In this document: piece after piece, positions 1 through 7,713 of the stretch
Position numbering within the stretch: the stretch's first letter is position 1
How the letters are laid out: every line of letters begins with the position of its first letter
Origin: Hydrogenothermaceae bacterium
Lineage (GTDB): Bacteria > Aquificota > Aquificia > Aquificales > Hydrogenothermaceae
Length of the DNA: 14,655 nt
Direction of reading: 5' to 3'
Assembly: GCA_015490675.1 (NCBI GenBank)
Contig: WFXI01000259.1
Location: 1-14,655 of the forward strand
Notes under the pieces: generated by a model
What the model was told of the DNA's origin: nothing
What the model saw: only the letters and a program-made list of their open reading frames with translations
The model's database searches: none
Position numbers and translations under genes: made by a program

Positions 1-22
1 GGGGCTTTTATGCCCCGTTTTT
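1..22 (+). terminator. Hairpin with T-run (Rho-independent terminator)
   Basis: GGGGC (1-5) pairs with GCCCC (12-16) around a six-base loop and is followed by GTTTTT (17-22). Read on the plus strand this is a standard intrinsic terminator, probably for a gene entering from left of the window. The stop codon of the minus-strand gene that ends at base 8 lies in the loop, so the hairpin may also mark the end of that transcript. Any stem bases left of position 1 cannot be seen. Confidence 0.6.
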
Positions 23-316
23 ATTTTCAAAATGAATCACAAATCCATCTAAATCTTTAGCTACATATCCTTCTAATTTTTTTTCTTTTGCTTCAGATAA
101 TTTTTCAGAAAGTTTTTGAATAAATTCTGGAGACTCTAATAAATCATAAACATGTGCCCTGATTCTTTCTGCCAACTCTTGAGTCAACTCATCTTCAGGT
201 AATGCAATAGTTAGTTCATTTTCATTTTCAGTAATGCAGGTATCAGGACAGTTCAAGAGAGTTTCAATAAAAAAGTCCCCAATACATTTGCTAAAAACTT
301 GTTGTGTGTTCATCAT
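8..316 (-). CDS. Hypothetical protein, about 102 residues, acidic
   Basis: I do not recognise this protein. It has no signal peptide and no membrane segment and looks cytosolic. Counting from the second of two adjacent ATGs, there are cysteines at 10, 22 and 26, the last two as C-P-D-T-C, then an acidic middle and a probable helix rich in Glu and Lys (roughly residues 62-82). The frame runs back to a TTG at 331. The start is placed at 316 (or the adjacent ATG at 313) because the G-rich stretch at 321-330 would otherwise be coding, and it makes an obvious Shine-Dalgarno 7-10 bases upstream. A good sigma-70 type promoter precedes it, with an inverted repeat across the start of transcription, so it is probably a single-gene transcription unit under its own control. 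It is divergent from dnaE. The function is unknown. Confidence 0.7.
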   Translation of the reverse strand: MMNTQQVFSKCIGDFFIETLLNCPDTCITENENELTIALPEDELTQELAERIRAHVYDLLESPEFIQKLSEKLSEAKEKKLEGYVAKDLDGFVIHFENKNGA

Positions 317-349
317 GAGCCTACCCCCCAATTAATATTTATTTTATTT

Positions 350-381
350 TATATACTCTTTTATCTTTAAATGAGTATATA
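350..381. promoter_or_regulatory. Inverted repeat at the transcription start (candidate operator or leader hairpin)
   Basis: TATATACTC (350-358) is repeated in perfect inverted form as GAGTATATA (373-381), nine bases each arm, with 14 bases between. The right arm touches the predicted -10 box of the small minus-strand gene and spans the expected start of transcription. A dimeric repressor bound here would block that promoter. The same sequence in RNA could form a 5' leader hairpin. The arms are AT-rich, so chance is possible. Confidence 0.4.
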
Positions 382-409
382 TTCTAAATATAGTTTTATA
401 AAAAGTCAA
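381..409 (-). promoter_or_regulatory. Predicted sigma-70 type promoter of the small minus-strand gene
   Basis: On the minus strand TTGACT (409-404) and TAGAAT (386-381) are separated by exactly 17 bases. Each box differs from consensus at one position. Transcription would start near base 374, leaving a leader of about 58 bases before the ATG at 316. In an AT-rich region some chance matches are expected, but box quality and spacing together make this the best promoter in the window. Confidence 0.6.
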
Positions 410-452
410 ATTTTTGTATTTTCTATATATGACCGAAATATGAAATGAGACA

Positions 453-480
453 TTAAACTTTTAAGTTTTTTATGTAAAAT
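453..480 (+). promoter_or_regulatory. Candidate dnaE promoter
   Basis: TTAAAC (453-458) and TAAAAT (475-480) are separated by 16 bases, and transcription would start about 30 bases before the dnaE ATG. The spacer carries a short palindrome, AAACTT-TT-AAGTTT (455-468). The -35 box is weak and the surrounding DNA is very AT-rich, so this is only a candidate. Confidence 0.3.
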
Positions 481-517
481 AAAAATAAAAACTCCAATTT
501 AAATATGAGGTTAAACA

Positions 518-3500
518 ATGTCTAAAGATTTTACACACCTTCATTTACATAGCCACTACTCAATGCTTGATGGAATGATAAAAATCCCAGAGCTTGCACA
601 AAAAGCAAAGGAGTATGGATATAAAGCAGTAGCTCTAACAGACCACGGAAACATATTTGGAGCTATTGAGTTTTATCAAGAAATGAAAAAGGTAGGTGTG
701 AAACCTATTATTGGAATGGAAGCATATTTTACAAATAATAGATTTGAAAAAAAGGGAGAAGGTTCAGACAGTATACTGGCAGATAAAAATTACCATTTAA
801 TCCTTCATGCAAAAGATAAAACAGGATTTAAAAATCTAATGAAACTATCATCTTTAGCATACACAGAAGGTTTTTACTACAAACCAAGAATAGACTGGGA
901 ACTGTTAGAAAAATACCACGAAGGACTTATTTGCCAAACAGCCTGTTTAAAAGGATTTATCCCGCATCTTCTTTCTAAAGGAAAATTTGATGAAGCATAT
1001 GAATATGGAAAAAGATTAAAAGACATATTTGGAGATGATTTATATTTTGAAATACAGTTAAACGGACTGGAAGAACAAGATATTGCAAATAAAGGTATAT
1101 TTGAGCTTGCCAAAAAACTTGGAGTAAAGGTTGTAGCAACAAATGACTCTCACTATCTAAATGAAGAAGATGCAGAGGCTCATGATGTCATAAAGGCTCT
1201 ACAAATGAAAATGACTTTAAAAGAATTAAAAGAAAAAGGAAAAGCCTTTAAAGTTAGAGGTCTTCACTTCACAAGACCAGAAGAAATGTATGAAAAGTTT
1301 AAAGGCTATGAAGAAGCCCTTATAAATACAATGGAAATAGCAGAAAAGTGTAATGTAGAAATAGATACTGCAGAAACTAGAGGATACTTATTCCCTAAGT
1401 ATCAAATCCCAGGACTTGATAGAGAAGCAACATACGAAGAAAAAGTTGAATATTTTGAAAAATTAGCGTGGGAAGGTCTAGAAAAAAGGCTTGAAAAAAT
1501 GAAAGACCTTTCCCCTGAAAAACACAGAGAGTATAAAGAAAGATTAGAATACGAAATTAATGTTATCAAGCAAATGGGATTCCCAGAATACTTTTTAATA
1601 GTTCAAGATTTTATAAATTTTGCAAAACAAAATGGAATTCCTGTGGGTCCTGGAAGAGGGAGTGCAGCAGGGTCTTTAGTTGCTTATACCCTTGGAATTA
1701 CTGATGTTGACCCGTTACAACACGGTCTTATTTTCGAAAGATTTTTAAATCCAGATAGAATTTCTATGCCTGATATTGATGTAGATTTCTGTCAGGAAAA
1801 TAGACCAAAAATTATAGAGTATGTAAAAAATAAATACGGTGAAAACGCAGTAGCACAAATTATTACATATAACTTTATGAAATCTAAAATGGTAATTAGA
1901 GATGTAGCAAGAACTTTAGGTTTTTCTTATACTGAAGCAGATAAAATTGCAAAAATGATACTTCCAGGGCCAGTTCAAGGTTCAACATTAACTATAGAAG
2001 AAAATCTAGAGGCAAACCCTGAATTTAGAAAATTATATGAAACAGATGAAAGGGTAAAAAAACTGATAGACCTGGCAAAAAAACTTGAAGGCTCTGCCCG
2101 TCATACAGGTATTCACGCAGCAGGAGTTGTTATAGCTCCAGGCCCTTTAGATGAGTATGTTCCTGTATATGTGGATAAAGATGGCACAAAGGCAACCCAG
2201 TTTGATATGGCAACCCTTGAAATGCTAGGTCTTGTAAAAATGGACTTTTTAGGGCTAAAAACCCTTACAGAATTAGATTATATGAGAAAACTTGTTAAAG
2301 AAAGACACGGAGTAGACTTAAACTTTTTAGAGCTTGGATTTGATGACCCAAATGTTTACAAATTATTACAATCAGGTAAAACAACAGGAGTTTTCCAGCT
2401 TGAATCAAAAGGAATGCAAAACCTCCTAACAAGGTTAAAACCAGACAAATTTGATGAAATAATAGCTATTTTAGCTTTATTTAGACCAGGACCTTTAATG
2501 TCTGGAATGGTAGATGAATATATAGATAGAAAGCACGGAAGAAAGCCTATAGAGTATCCATTTGAAGAGGTTAAAGATGTTTTAAAAGAAACTTACGGAC
2601 TTATAGTTTACCAAGAGCAGATAATGTTTATGGCAAATATCCTCTCTGGATTTACAATGGCAGAAGCAGACACACTCCGTAAAGCTATAGGTAAGAAAAA
2701 AGCCGATGTTATGGCAAAAATGAAAGATAGATTTATAAATGGAGCTGTGGAAAAAGGGTTTGATAAAGAGAAAATCACAAAGCTATGGGAAGACATAGAA
2801 AAATTTGCATCTTACTCATTTAACAAGTCCCACTCAACAGCATATGCATATCTTACATACTGGACAGCATACATAAAAACTTACTACCCTGAAGAATTCT
2901 TTGCAGTTAAACTAACAACTGAAGGAAATGACGATAAATTTTTAAATCTACTACTTGATATGGAAGACTTTGGGATAAAACTACTTCCACCAGATGTAAA
3001 CAAATCAAAAGCAGAATTTTATATAGAAGATAAAGGAAAAATCAGATTTGGGCTTGCAAGAATAAAAAATGTTGGTGAATCTTCAGCAAAAGCAATAGTT
3101 GAAGAAAGAGAAAAAAATGGAGAATATCAGGACATATTTGACATATCAGAAAGATTAGATAGTAAAAATCTAAACAAAAGAATATTGGAAGCTCTTATAA
3201 AAGCAGGGGCTTTTGACTTTACAGAGGTAGATAGAGGTGTAATGCTTGCAAGTATAGATAAAGCTTTATCTTCAGGACAAAAGTTAAGAGAAAGTAAAGA
3301 AAAAGGGCAAAACTCACTATTTGGACTGCTTGCCCAAAGTCAGCCAACAGCAGTACAAACAGTTTCATATGAAACAGCAGAAAAACTTACAGAAAAACAA
3401 AAGTTAGCATTTGAAAAAGAAGTATTAGGATTTTACATATCAGGTCATCCATTACAAGCATATAAAAAGGAACTTGCAAACAGGGTTCAAACTATATCGT

Positions 3501-4021
3501 CTTTGATAGAACTATCAACAGGAGATAGAGCAAAAGTTGCAGGGGTTATATCCAATATAAAAAGAAAGAAAACTAGAAATGGAGCTACAATGGCAGTTTT
3601 CCAACTTCAAGATGAAACAGGAATTATTGATGTTAGGGCTTTCCCAGAAAAAATGGAAGACCCTTCAATATTAGAAGAAGATAGAATTGTTATTATAGAA
3701 GGAACTGTTGATATAAACGAAGAACAAGAAAGTGTATCTATGAATGCAATAAATATAATTCCTATTGAATATATAAATGAAGAAGTAAAAGCAGTAAGAT
3801 TTAGACTAACAAAATCTGATGTAGAAAATGGTCTTGCAGAAAAAATAAGAGAATTATGCTTGAAATATAAAGGAGATAAGGAGGTTATTTTGGAGATATA
3901 TGATAAGGGAAATTTCTGGTGTGAAATAATGGCTCACAGTAATTACAATGTAAACATCTGTGATGAATTTAAACAGGAACTTTCTAAACTATTAAATCAG
4001 GAGAAATATATCTTTGAATAA
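518..4021 (+). CDS. dnaE: DNA polymerase III subunit alpha
   Basis: This is the catalytic subunit of the replicative polymerase, which extends primers at the fork together with the beta clamp and clamp loader. The 1,167-residue length is normal for DnaE. An N-terminal PHP domain (about 5-220) has HLHLHSHYS (7-15), TDHGN (41-45) and Glu68, which look like an intact metal site. The polymerase active-site aspartates are D419 and D421 in PDIDVDF and D576 in KMDFLGLKTLT. A thumb/finger signature FNKSHSTAYAYLTYW is also visible. A helix-hairpin-helix region precedes an internal clamp-binding motif, QNSLF (931-935). An OB fold begins near G1002. The ATG is preceded by TGAGGTT at good spacing. The stop codon overlaps the TTG start of the next gene, so the two are probably one transcript. 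A complete PHP site suggests possible proofreading nuclease activity, as shown for Thermus DnaE; for this protein that is inference. Confidence 0.98.
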   Translation: MSKDFTHLHLHSHYSMLDGMIKIPELAQKAKEYGYKAVALTDHGNIFGAIEFYQEMKKVGVKPIIGMEAYFTNNRFEKKGEGSDSILADKNYHLILHAKDKTGFKNLMKLSSLAYTEGFYYKPRIDWELLEKYHEGLICQTACLKGFIPHLLSKGKFDEAYEYGKRLKDIFGDDLYFEIQLNGLEEQDIANKGIFELAKKLGVKVVATNDSHYLNEEDAEAHDVIKALQMKMTLKELKEKGKAFKVRGLHFTRPEEMYEKFKGYEEALINTMEIAEKCNVEIDTAETRGYLFPKYQIPGLDREATYEEKVEYFEKLAWEGLEKRLEKMKDLSPEKHREYKERLEYEINVIKQMGFPEYFLIVQDFINFAKQNGIPVGPGRGSAAGSLVAYTLGITDVDPLQHGLIFERFLNPDRISMPDIDVDFCQENRPKIIEYVKNKYGENAVAQIITYNFMKSKMVIRDVARTLGFSYTEADKIAKMILPGPVQGSTLTIEENLEANPEFRKLYETDERVKKLIDLAKKLEGSARHTGIHAAGVVIAPGPLDEYVPVYVDKDGTKATQFDMATLEMLGLVKMDFLGLKTLTELDYMRKLVKERHGVDLNFLELGFDDPNVYKLLQSGKTTGVFQLESKGMQNLLTRLKPDKFDEIIAILALFRPGPLMSGMVDEYIDRKHGRKPIEYPFEEVKDVLKETYGLIVYQEQIMFMANILSGFTMAEADTLRKAIGKKKADVMAKMKDRFINGAVEKGFDKEKITKLWEDIEKFASYSFNKSHSTAYAYLTYWTAYIKTYYPEEFFAVKLTTEGNDDKFLNLLLDMEDFGIKLLPPDVNKSKAEFYIEDKGKIRFGLARIKNVGESSAKAIVEEREKNGEYQDIFDISERLDSKNLNKRILEALIKAGAFDFTEVDRGVMLASIDKALSSGQKLRESKEKGQNSLFGLLAQSQPTAVQTVSYETAEKLTEKQKLAFEKEVLGFYISGHPLQAYKKELANRVQTISSLIELSTGDRAKVAGVISNIKRKKTRNGATMAVFQLQDETGIIDVRAFPEKMEDPSILEEDRIVIIEGTVDINEEQESVSMNAINIIPIEYINEEVKAVRFRLTKSDVENGLAEKIRELCLKYKGDKEVILEIYDKGNFWCEIMAHSNYNVNICDEFKQELSKLLNQEKYIFE

Positions 4022-4472
4022 ATCAATTTTAGAAAATATTAATCTAACAAATTTAACCATTGCCGGTTTTATTGCCGGCTATTTAATGTTTATAGCAGAC
4101 TTAGCATTAGGTGGTTTTTTAGGTTTGTTTGGAACTTATGATATTTATAAAAACTGGATAACTTCTCAAAATCTTTTTAAAGGATATGAAGATATAGCAA
4201 TATTTATAGGACATCAGCTAAATGCAATAATTTTCGGATTTTTTTTAGTATATCCATTGGTCTGGAAAAACTTACCTGAAAACAGGTTTATAAAAGGTTT
4301 CGTTTTTGCAACTATTTGGCACATTCTGGTTTTATTAGTTGCTTTCATTTTTGGAAATCTAGGTTCTATTTGGCTAAAAGATTTAATACAAATGGGAATA
4401 GGCTTTCATATTTCACTTTATGTTTTACACTTAATATGGGGAATTAGCTTGGCTTTGATTTATAAAGAATGA
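4014..4472 (+). CDS. Small four-helix membrane protein of unknown function
   Basis: The 152-residue product has four likely transmembrane helices (about 14-38, 60-84, 94-115 and 130-150) and almost no soluble part. Histidines at 67, 103, 132 and 139 lie in or at the ends of helices, a layout shared with several uncharacterised small membrane families such as DUF6789. I cannot assign it firmly. The start is a TTG at 4014 that overlaps the dnaE stop by eight bases. An AGGAGA at 3999-4004, inside the dnaE 3' end, sits nine bases before it and supports this start. Translation is therefore probably coupled to dnaE. A functional link to replication is not implied by the sequence; it may simply ride on the dnaE transcript. 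It ends nine bases from the convergent mfd stop. Confidence 0.8.
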   Translation: MNKSILENINLTNLTIAGFIAGYLMFIADLALGGFLGLFGTYDIYKNWITSQNLFKGYEDIAIFIGHQLNAIIFGFFLVYPLVWKNLPENRFIKGFVFATIWHILVLLVAFIFGNLGSIWLKDLIQMGIGFHISLYVLHLIWGISLALIYKE

Positions 4473-4481
4473 ATATAGATT

Positions 4482-7238
4482 TTATGGTTTTAAATTATTA
4501 AAAAGTTCATATAACTTATTTAGTTCTTTTGGTTTTAGAAAAAATTCAACTTTATCTGGATATATTTTTTTTGTTCTTAGGTTTTTGCAAAGTTTTACTA
4601 TCTTTTCTTCTTTCAAGTTTCCAAAATAAACTTCAGAAACAGGAGAAAATAACCTTATTTTAGATATTCCAAGTTTAGATGCGATTTTTCTAATTTTTTC
4701 TATTGTTAAATAAGTTTTAAAGGTAGCAGGTAATCCTGAATAAAATTCTTCTAAATGGTCTTCTAAATACTGGATATCTTTACTATCTATAGCTTTTGAT
4801 ACTGCCATATATACATTCATTCTTTCTTCTGGAGAAGAAATCAAACTTTCTGGAATGTAGCTTTCAAAGTCTGTTTCTATAACTGTTTCTACTTCATTTT
4901 CTCCTTTAATAGAATTTAAAGTTTTCTTAAGAAGTTTGACATACATATCAAAACCAACAGATTTTATATATCCACTTTGTTCTACTCCTAAAATATTTCC
5001 TGCTCCCCTTATTTTCATATCTTCCATAGCTACTTTTAAACCAGAACCAGGGCGAGTAAGTTTTAATATTGTAGAAATTCTTTTTTGTGCATCTTCTGTA
5101 ATATTTGTATCTTCTGGAAGAAGTAAATAGCAATAAGCCTGTATATTAGACCTTCCTACTCTACCTCTTAAGTGGTAAAGCTGTGCCAGTCCAAAAAGGT
5201 CTGCCCTTTCTATAATAAGTGTGTTTGCAGTTGGAACATCTATTCCTGTTTCTATTATAGAAGTGCTAACTAAAATATCTGTCTGCTTATTTATAAACTT
5301 TAATATTTTCTTTTCTATTTCTTTTGGTTTCATTCGTCCGTGAATAAAATCTACATTAGTATCAGGAAAGAGTTCTTTTATCTCTTTTGCTTTTTCTTCT
5401 ATTGTTTCTATTCTGTTATGAACATAAAAAACCTGACCGTTTCTATTTAACTCTTTTTGGATAGCTTTTTTTACTACCTCTTTTGAGTATCTAGAGACAA
5501 AAGTTTTAGTTTCTATTCTTCCTTCTGGAGGTGTATTTATTACAGACATTTCTTTTAATCCGTGCAAAGCTAAACTTAAAGTTCTTGGTATTGGTGTTGC
5601 TGTCATATAAATAGTATCTACTGTAGTCCTTAGCATTCTTATTTTTTCTTTTGCCTTTACTCCAAATCTATGTTCTTCATCTATTATTAAAAGTCCTAAA
5701 TCTTTAAAGTTTTCTAAAATAGATAGTGCTTTGTGAGTTCCTACTAAAACATCTATTTTTCCTTCTTCTAACTTTTGAATAATTTCCTGAGTTTGTTTTT
5801 TTGTTTTTAGTCTTGATAAATTTTCCACCATTATTCCAAAAGGTTCCAGTCTTTCTTTAAACTTTTTGTAGTGTTGATAAGATAAAACAGTTGTAGGAGT
5901 TAAAACTAAAGTCTGTTTATTATTAATAGAAGCTATAAAAGATGCTCTTATTGCAACTTCTGTTTTTCCAAATCCAACATCTCCACATATAATTCTGTCT
6001 GCTGGTTTTTGTGAAGTTAGGTCTTTTTTTATATCCTCAATAGCTTTTTTCTGGTCTGGAGTTTCAACAAATTCAAAACTTTCTTCAAACTGTTTTAGTA
6101 AAGTTTCATCTAATTTGTAAGGCTTTCTTATTATCTGCTCTCTTTGAGTATAAAGCTTTATTAACTGTGAGGCCACTTTTTCTAGTGATTTTGTAACTTT
6201 TCTTTTTATGTTTCTCCAAGAGGTTCCACCAATCTGGTCTAATTTAGGTATGGTTTTAAACTCATATTTATGGATTTTATCAAAGTGAAGATAAGAAACA
6301 TTAATTTTTTCCCCATTAGCATATTCTAAAACCATAAAATCATATTCTCTGCCATTGATAACCTTTGTTTCTATTCCTCTAAAAATTCCTATTCCGTAGT
6401 CTTCATGGATAATATAATCTCCCTCTTTTAAAGGAGTAATTTCTGGTTCAAATTTTGTTTGATGGTGAGGAATAAAAATTGTTTTCGTTTCAAAATCTAT
6501 AAAAGTTTGTGAAATATCCAGTTTTACTGTTTTAAAATCAGAAGATAAAACTTTTTGAGGTTTTGTTTTTGTTTGAGTAATAAACTCTTTTTCTGTAAAT
6601 ATTTCGTCTAATTTTATTTTTTCTGTTTCTTTAAATTTAATGTCAAAAAATTCGTCATACTCTATAGGAAAATCATACAAGGGAAACAAAGTAATATTAT
6701 CAACTTTCTTTTTAGTTAAAAGTTTTGAAACTGCAAAAATATTTTCTACTTCATCTCCAAAAAAGTCTATTTGGAAAATACCTTCTTCAGGGATATTTAT
6801 AGTTAAAACTCCTCCTTTAAAAGAAAATTCCCCTGCATTTTCAGGGTTTTCTTCTTTTATATAACCAAAAGAAAGGAGTTTTTTCTCTAGCTCAGTTAGA
6901 TTTATTTCTATTCCTGTTTGAATTTTTATAAAATCCCTATTTTGAGAAACTTCTATATTGAAAGCTTCTTTAGGAAGAATAAAAAAACCTTTGTTTTCAG
7001 TTAAATATTTAAAAATTGCATAATTTCGTTTAAATTGAGCAAAGCTATCGTGAATTTCTTTATCTTCAGGAATAAAATAAACAGGAATATCCTTTTTAAA
7101 GTACTTTAAAAAAGCTTTTAAATCTTTCTCAAATATTTTTGCATTTTTGTGAGTATCAAAAACAAATACAGATTTTTCTTTACTGGACTTTGCAACCTTG
7201 AATGCTTTTTCTATCAAGCTTTTTCTTCCTGATAGCAC
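4482..7238 (-). CDS. mfd: Transcription-repair coupling factor (compact form)
   Basis: Mfd pushes stalled RNA polymerase off DNA using an SF2-type translocase and recruits excision repair through UvrA. At 918 residues it is well short of the roughly 1,150 of E. coli. A UvrB-like N-terminal part is recognisable by GEFSFKGG (136-143) and FFGDEVENI (159-167). The RNA-polymerase-interacting domain begins at GDYIIHEDYGIG (273 on), about 200 residues earlier than in E. coli, so the shrinkage is N-terminal. The translocase has Walker A GDVGFGKTE with K425, the DEEH box at 520-523, TATPIPRT, and the TGIDVP and LRGRVGRS motifs. A C-terminal TRCF domain follows (about 780-880). The frame opens at a GTG (7238). 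A TTG at 7217 preceded by AGGAAG may be the true start. Either way it overlaps the upstream psiE-like gene by 38-59 bases. Confidence 0.96.
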   Translation of the reverse strand: MLSGRKSLIEKAFKVAKSSKEKSVFVFDTHKNAKIFEKDLKAFLKYFKKDIPVYFIPEDKEIHDSFAQFKRNYAIFKYLTENKGFFILPKEAFNIEVSQNRDFIKIQTGIEINLTELEKKLLSFGYIKEENPENAGEFSFKGGVLTINIPEEGIFQIDFFGDEVENIFAVSKLLTKKKVDNITLFPLYDFPIEYDEFFDIKFKETEKIKLDEIFTEKEFITQTKTKPQKVLSSDFKTVKLDISQTFIDFETKTIFIPHHQTKFEPEITPLKEGDYIIHEDYGIGIFRGIETKVINGREYDFMVLEYANGEKINVSYLHFDKIHKYEFKTIPKLDQIGGTSWRNIKRKVTKSLEKVASQLIKLYTQREQIIRKPYKLDETLLKQFEESFEFVETPDQKKAIEDIKKDLTSQKPADRIICGDVGFGKTEVAIRASFIASINNKQTLVLTPTTVLSYQHYKKFKERLEPFGIMVENLSRLKTKKQTQEIIQKLEEGKIDVLVGTHKALSILENFKDLGLLIIDEEHRFGVKAKEKIRMLRTTVDTIYMTATPIPRTLSLALHGLKEMSVINTPPEGRIETKTFVSRYSKEVVKKAIQKELNRNGQVFYVHNRIETIEEKAKEIKELFPDTNVDFIHGRMKPKEIEKKILKFINKQTDILVSTSIIETGIDVPTANTLIIERADLFGLAQLYHLRGRVGRSNIQAYCYLLLPEDTNITEDAQKRISTILKLTRPGSGLKVAMEDMKIRGAGNILGVEQSGYIKSVGFDMYVKLLKKTLNSIKGENEVETVIETDFESYIPESLISSPEERMNVYMAVSKAIDSKDIQYLEDHLEEFYSGLPATFKTYLTIEKIRKIASKLGISKIRLFSPVSEVYFGNLKEEKIVKLCKNLRTKKIYPDKVEFFLKPKELNKLYELFNNLKP

Positions 7239-7707
7239 TTATTTGTTTTTTTCTACTTGGTTTATAAAGTCTAAAATCTAGTTTTTTATTTTTTAAAACA
7301 TATTTAGGAATGTAATAAAGACTCCCTAAAACAATAACTAACACAGATACTCCAATGTAATCAGGAAGCTTAAAATGAGGGGCTTTAATAATTATTTCTC
7401 TTAAAATAGCTATAAGTGTTGTTTTTACAATAAGAGAAGTATCTACCCTTTTTTCTTCAAGATACACAATCATTAATCTGAAAAGCTCTACAAGAATAAA
7501 CAAATATAAAAATTTAGGAATTACATCCATAAATTTGGCTTCACCATACATTAAAAGAGCAACAATATCCCAAATAGCAATAATACTTACATAGAAAAGA
7601 ACTAATGTTAAAGCTAGAATTATAATATCTTCAAAAAACTCTAAGGTATCCCCTAATTTCCTATGAACTTGATGAGGGACTACCAATTCTTTTAGTTTCT
7701 GTTTCAT
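7180..7707 (-). CDS. PsiE-like membrane protein
   Basis: The 175-residue protein has four predicted membrane helices (about 27-52, 61-83, 93-108 and 116-134) and a very basic C-terminal tail (about 139-172). The arrangement of an acidic residue in helix 2 (ILVELFRLMIVYLEEKRVD) followed by a helix ending in ILREII fits the PsiE family, named for a phosphate-starvation-inducible E. coli gene whose biochemical role is unknown. The ATG is six bases after the stop of the transglycosylase gene. Its Shine-Dalgarno AGGGG overlaps that stop codon (TAGGGG), which implies coupled translation. The last 19 codons or so overlap the start of mfd in another frame, and the Lys/Arg-rich tail is partly made of this overlap. 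The family match rests on pattern recognition only. Confidence 0.75.
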   Translation of the reverse strand: MKQKLKELVVPHQVHRKLGDTLEFFEDIIILALTLVLFYVSIIAIWDIVALLMYGEAKFMDVIPKFLYLFILVELFRLMIVYLEEKRVDTSLIVKTTLIAILREIIIKAPHFKLPDYIGVSVLVIVLGSLYYIPKYVLKNKKLDFRLYKPSRKKQISAIRKKKLDRKSIQGCKVQ

Positions 7708-7713
7708 TTACCC

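Noticed and set aside
4504..4520. AAGTT/AACTT hairpin near the dnaE-side/mfd junction as a terminator
   Set aside because: The stem is only five AT-rich pairs and no T-run follows directly.
4936..5133. Short open frames on both strands in mfd
   Set aside because: Both lie in the conserved translocase region of mfd and carry no start signals or recognisable features.
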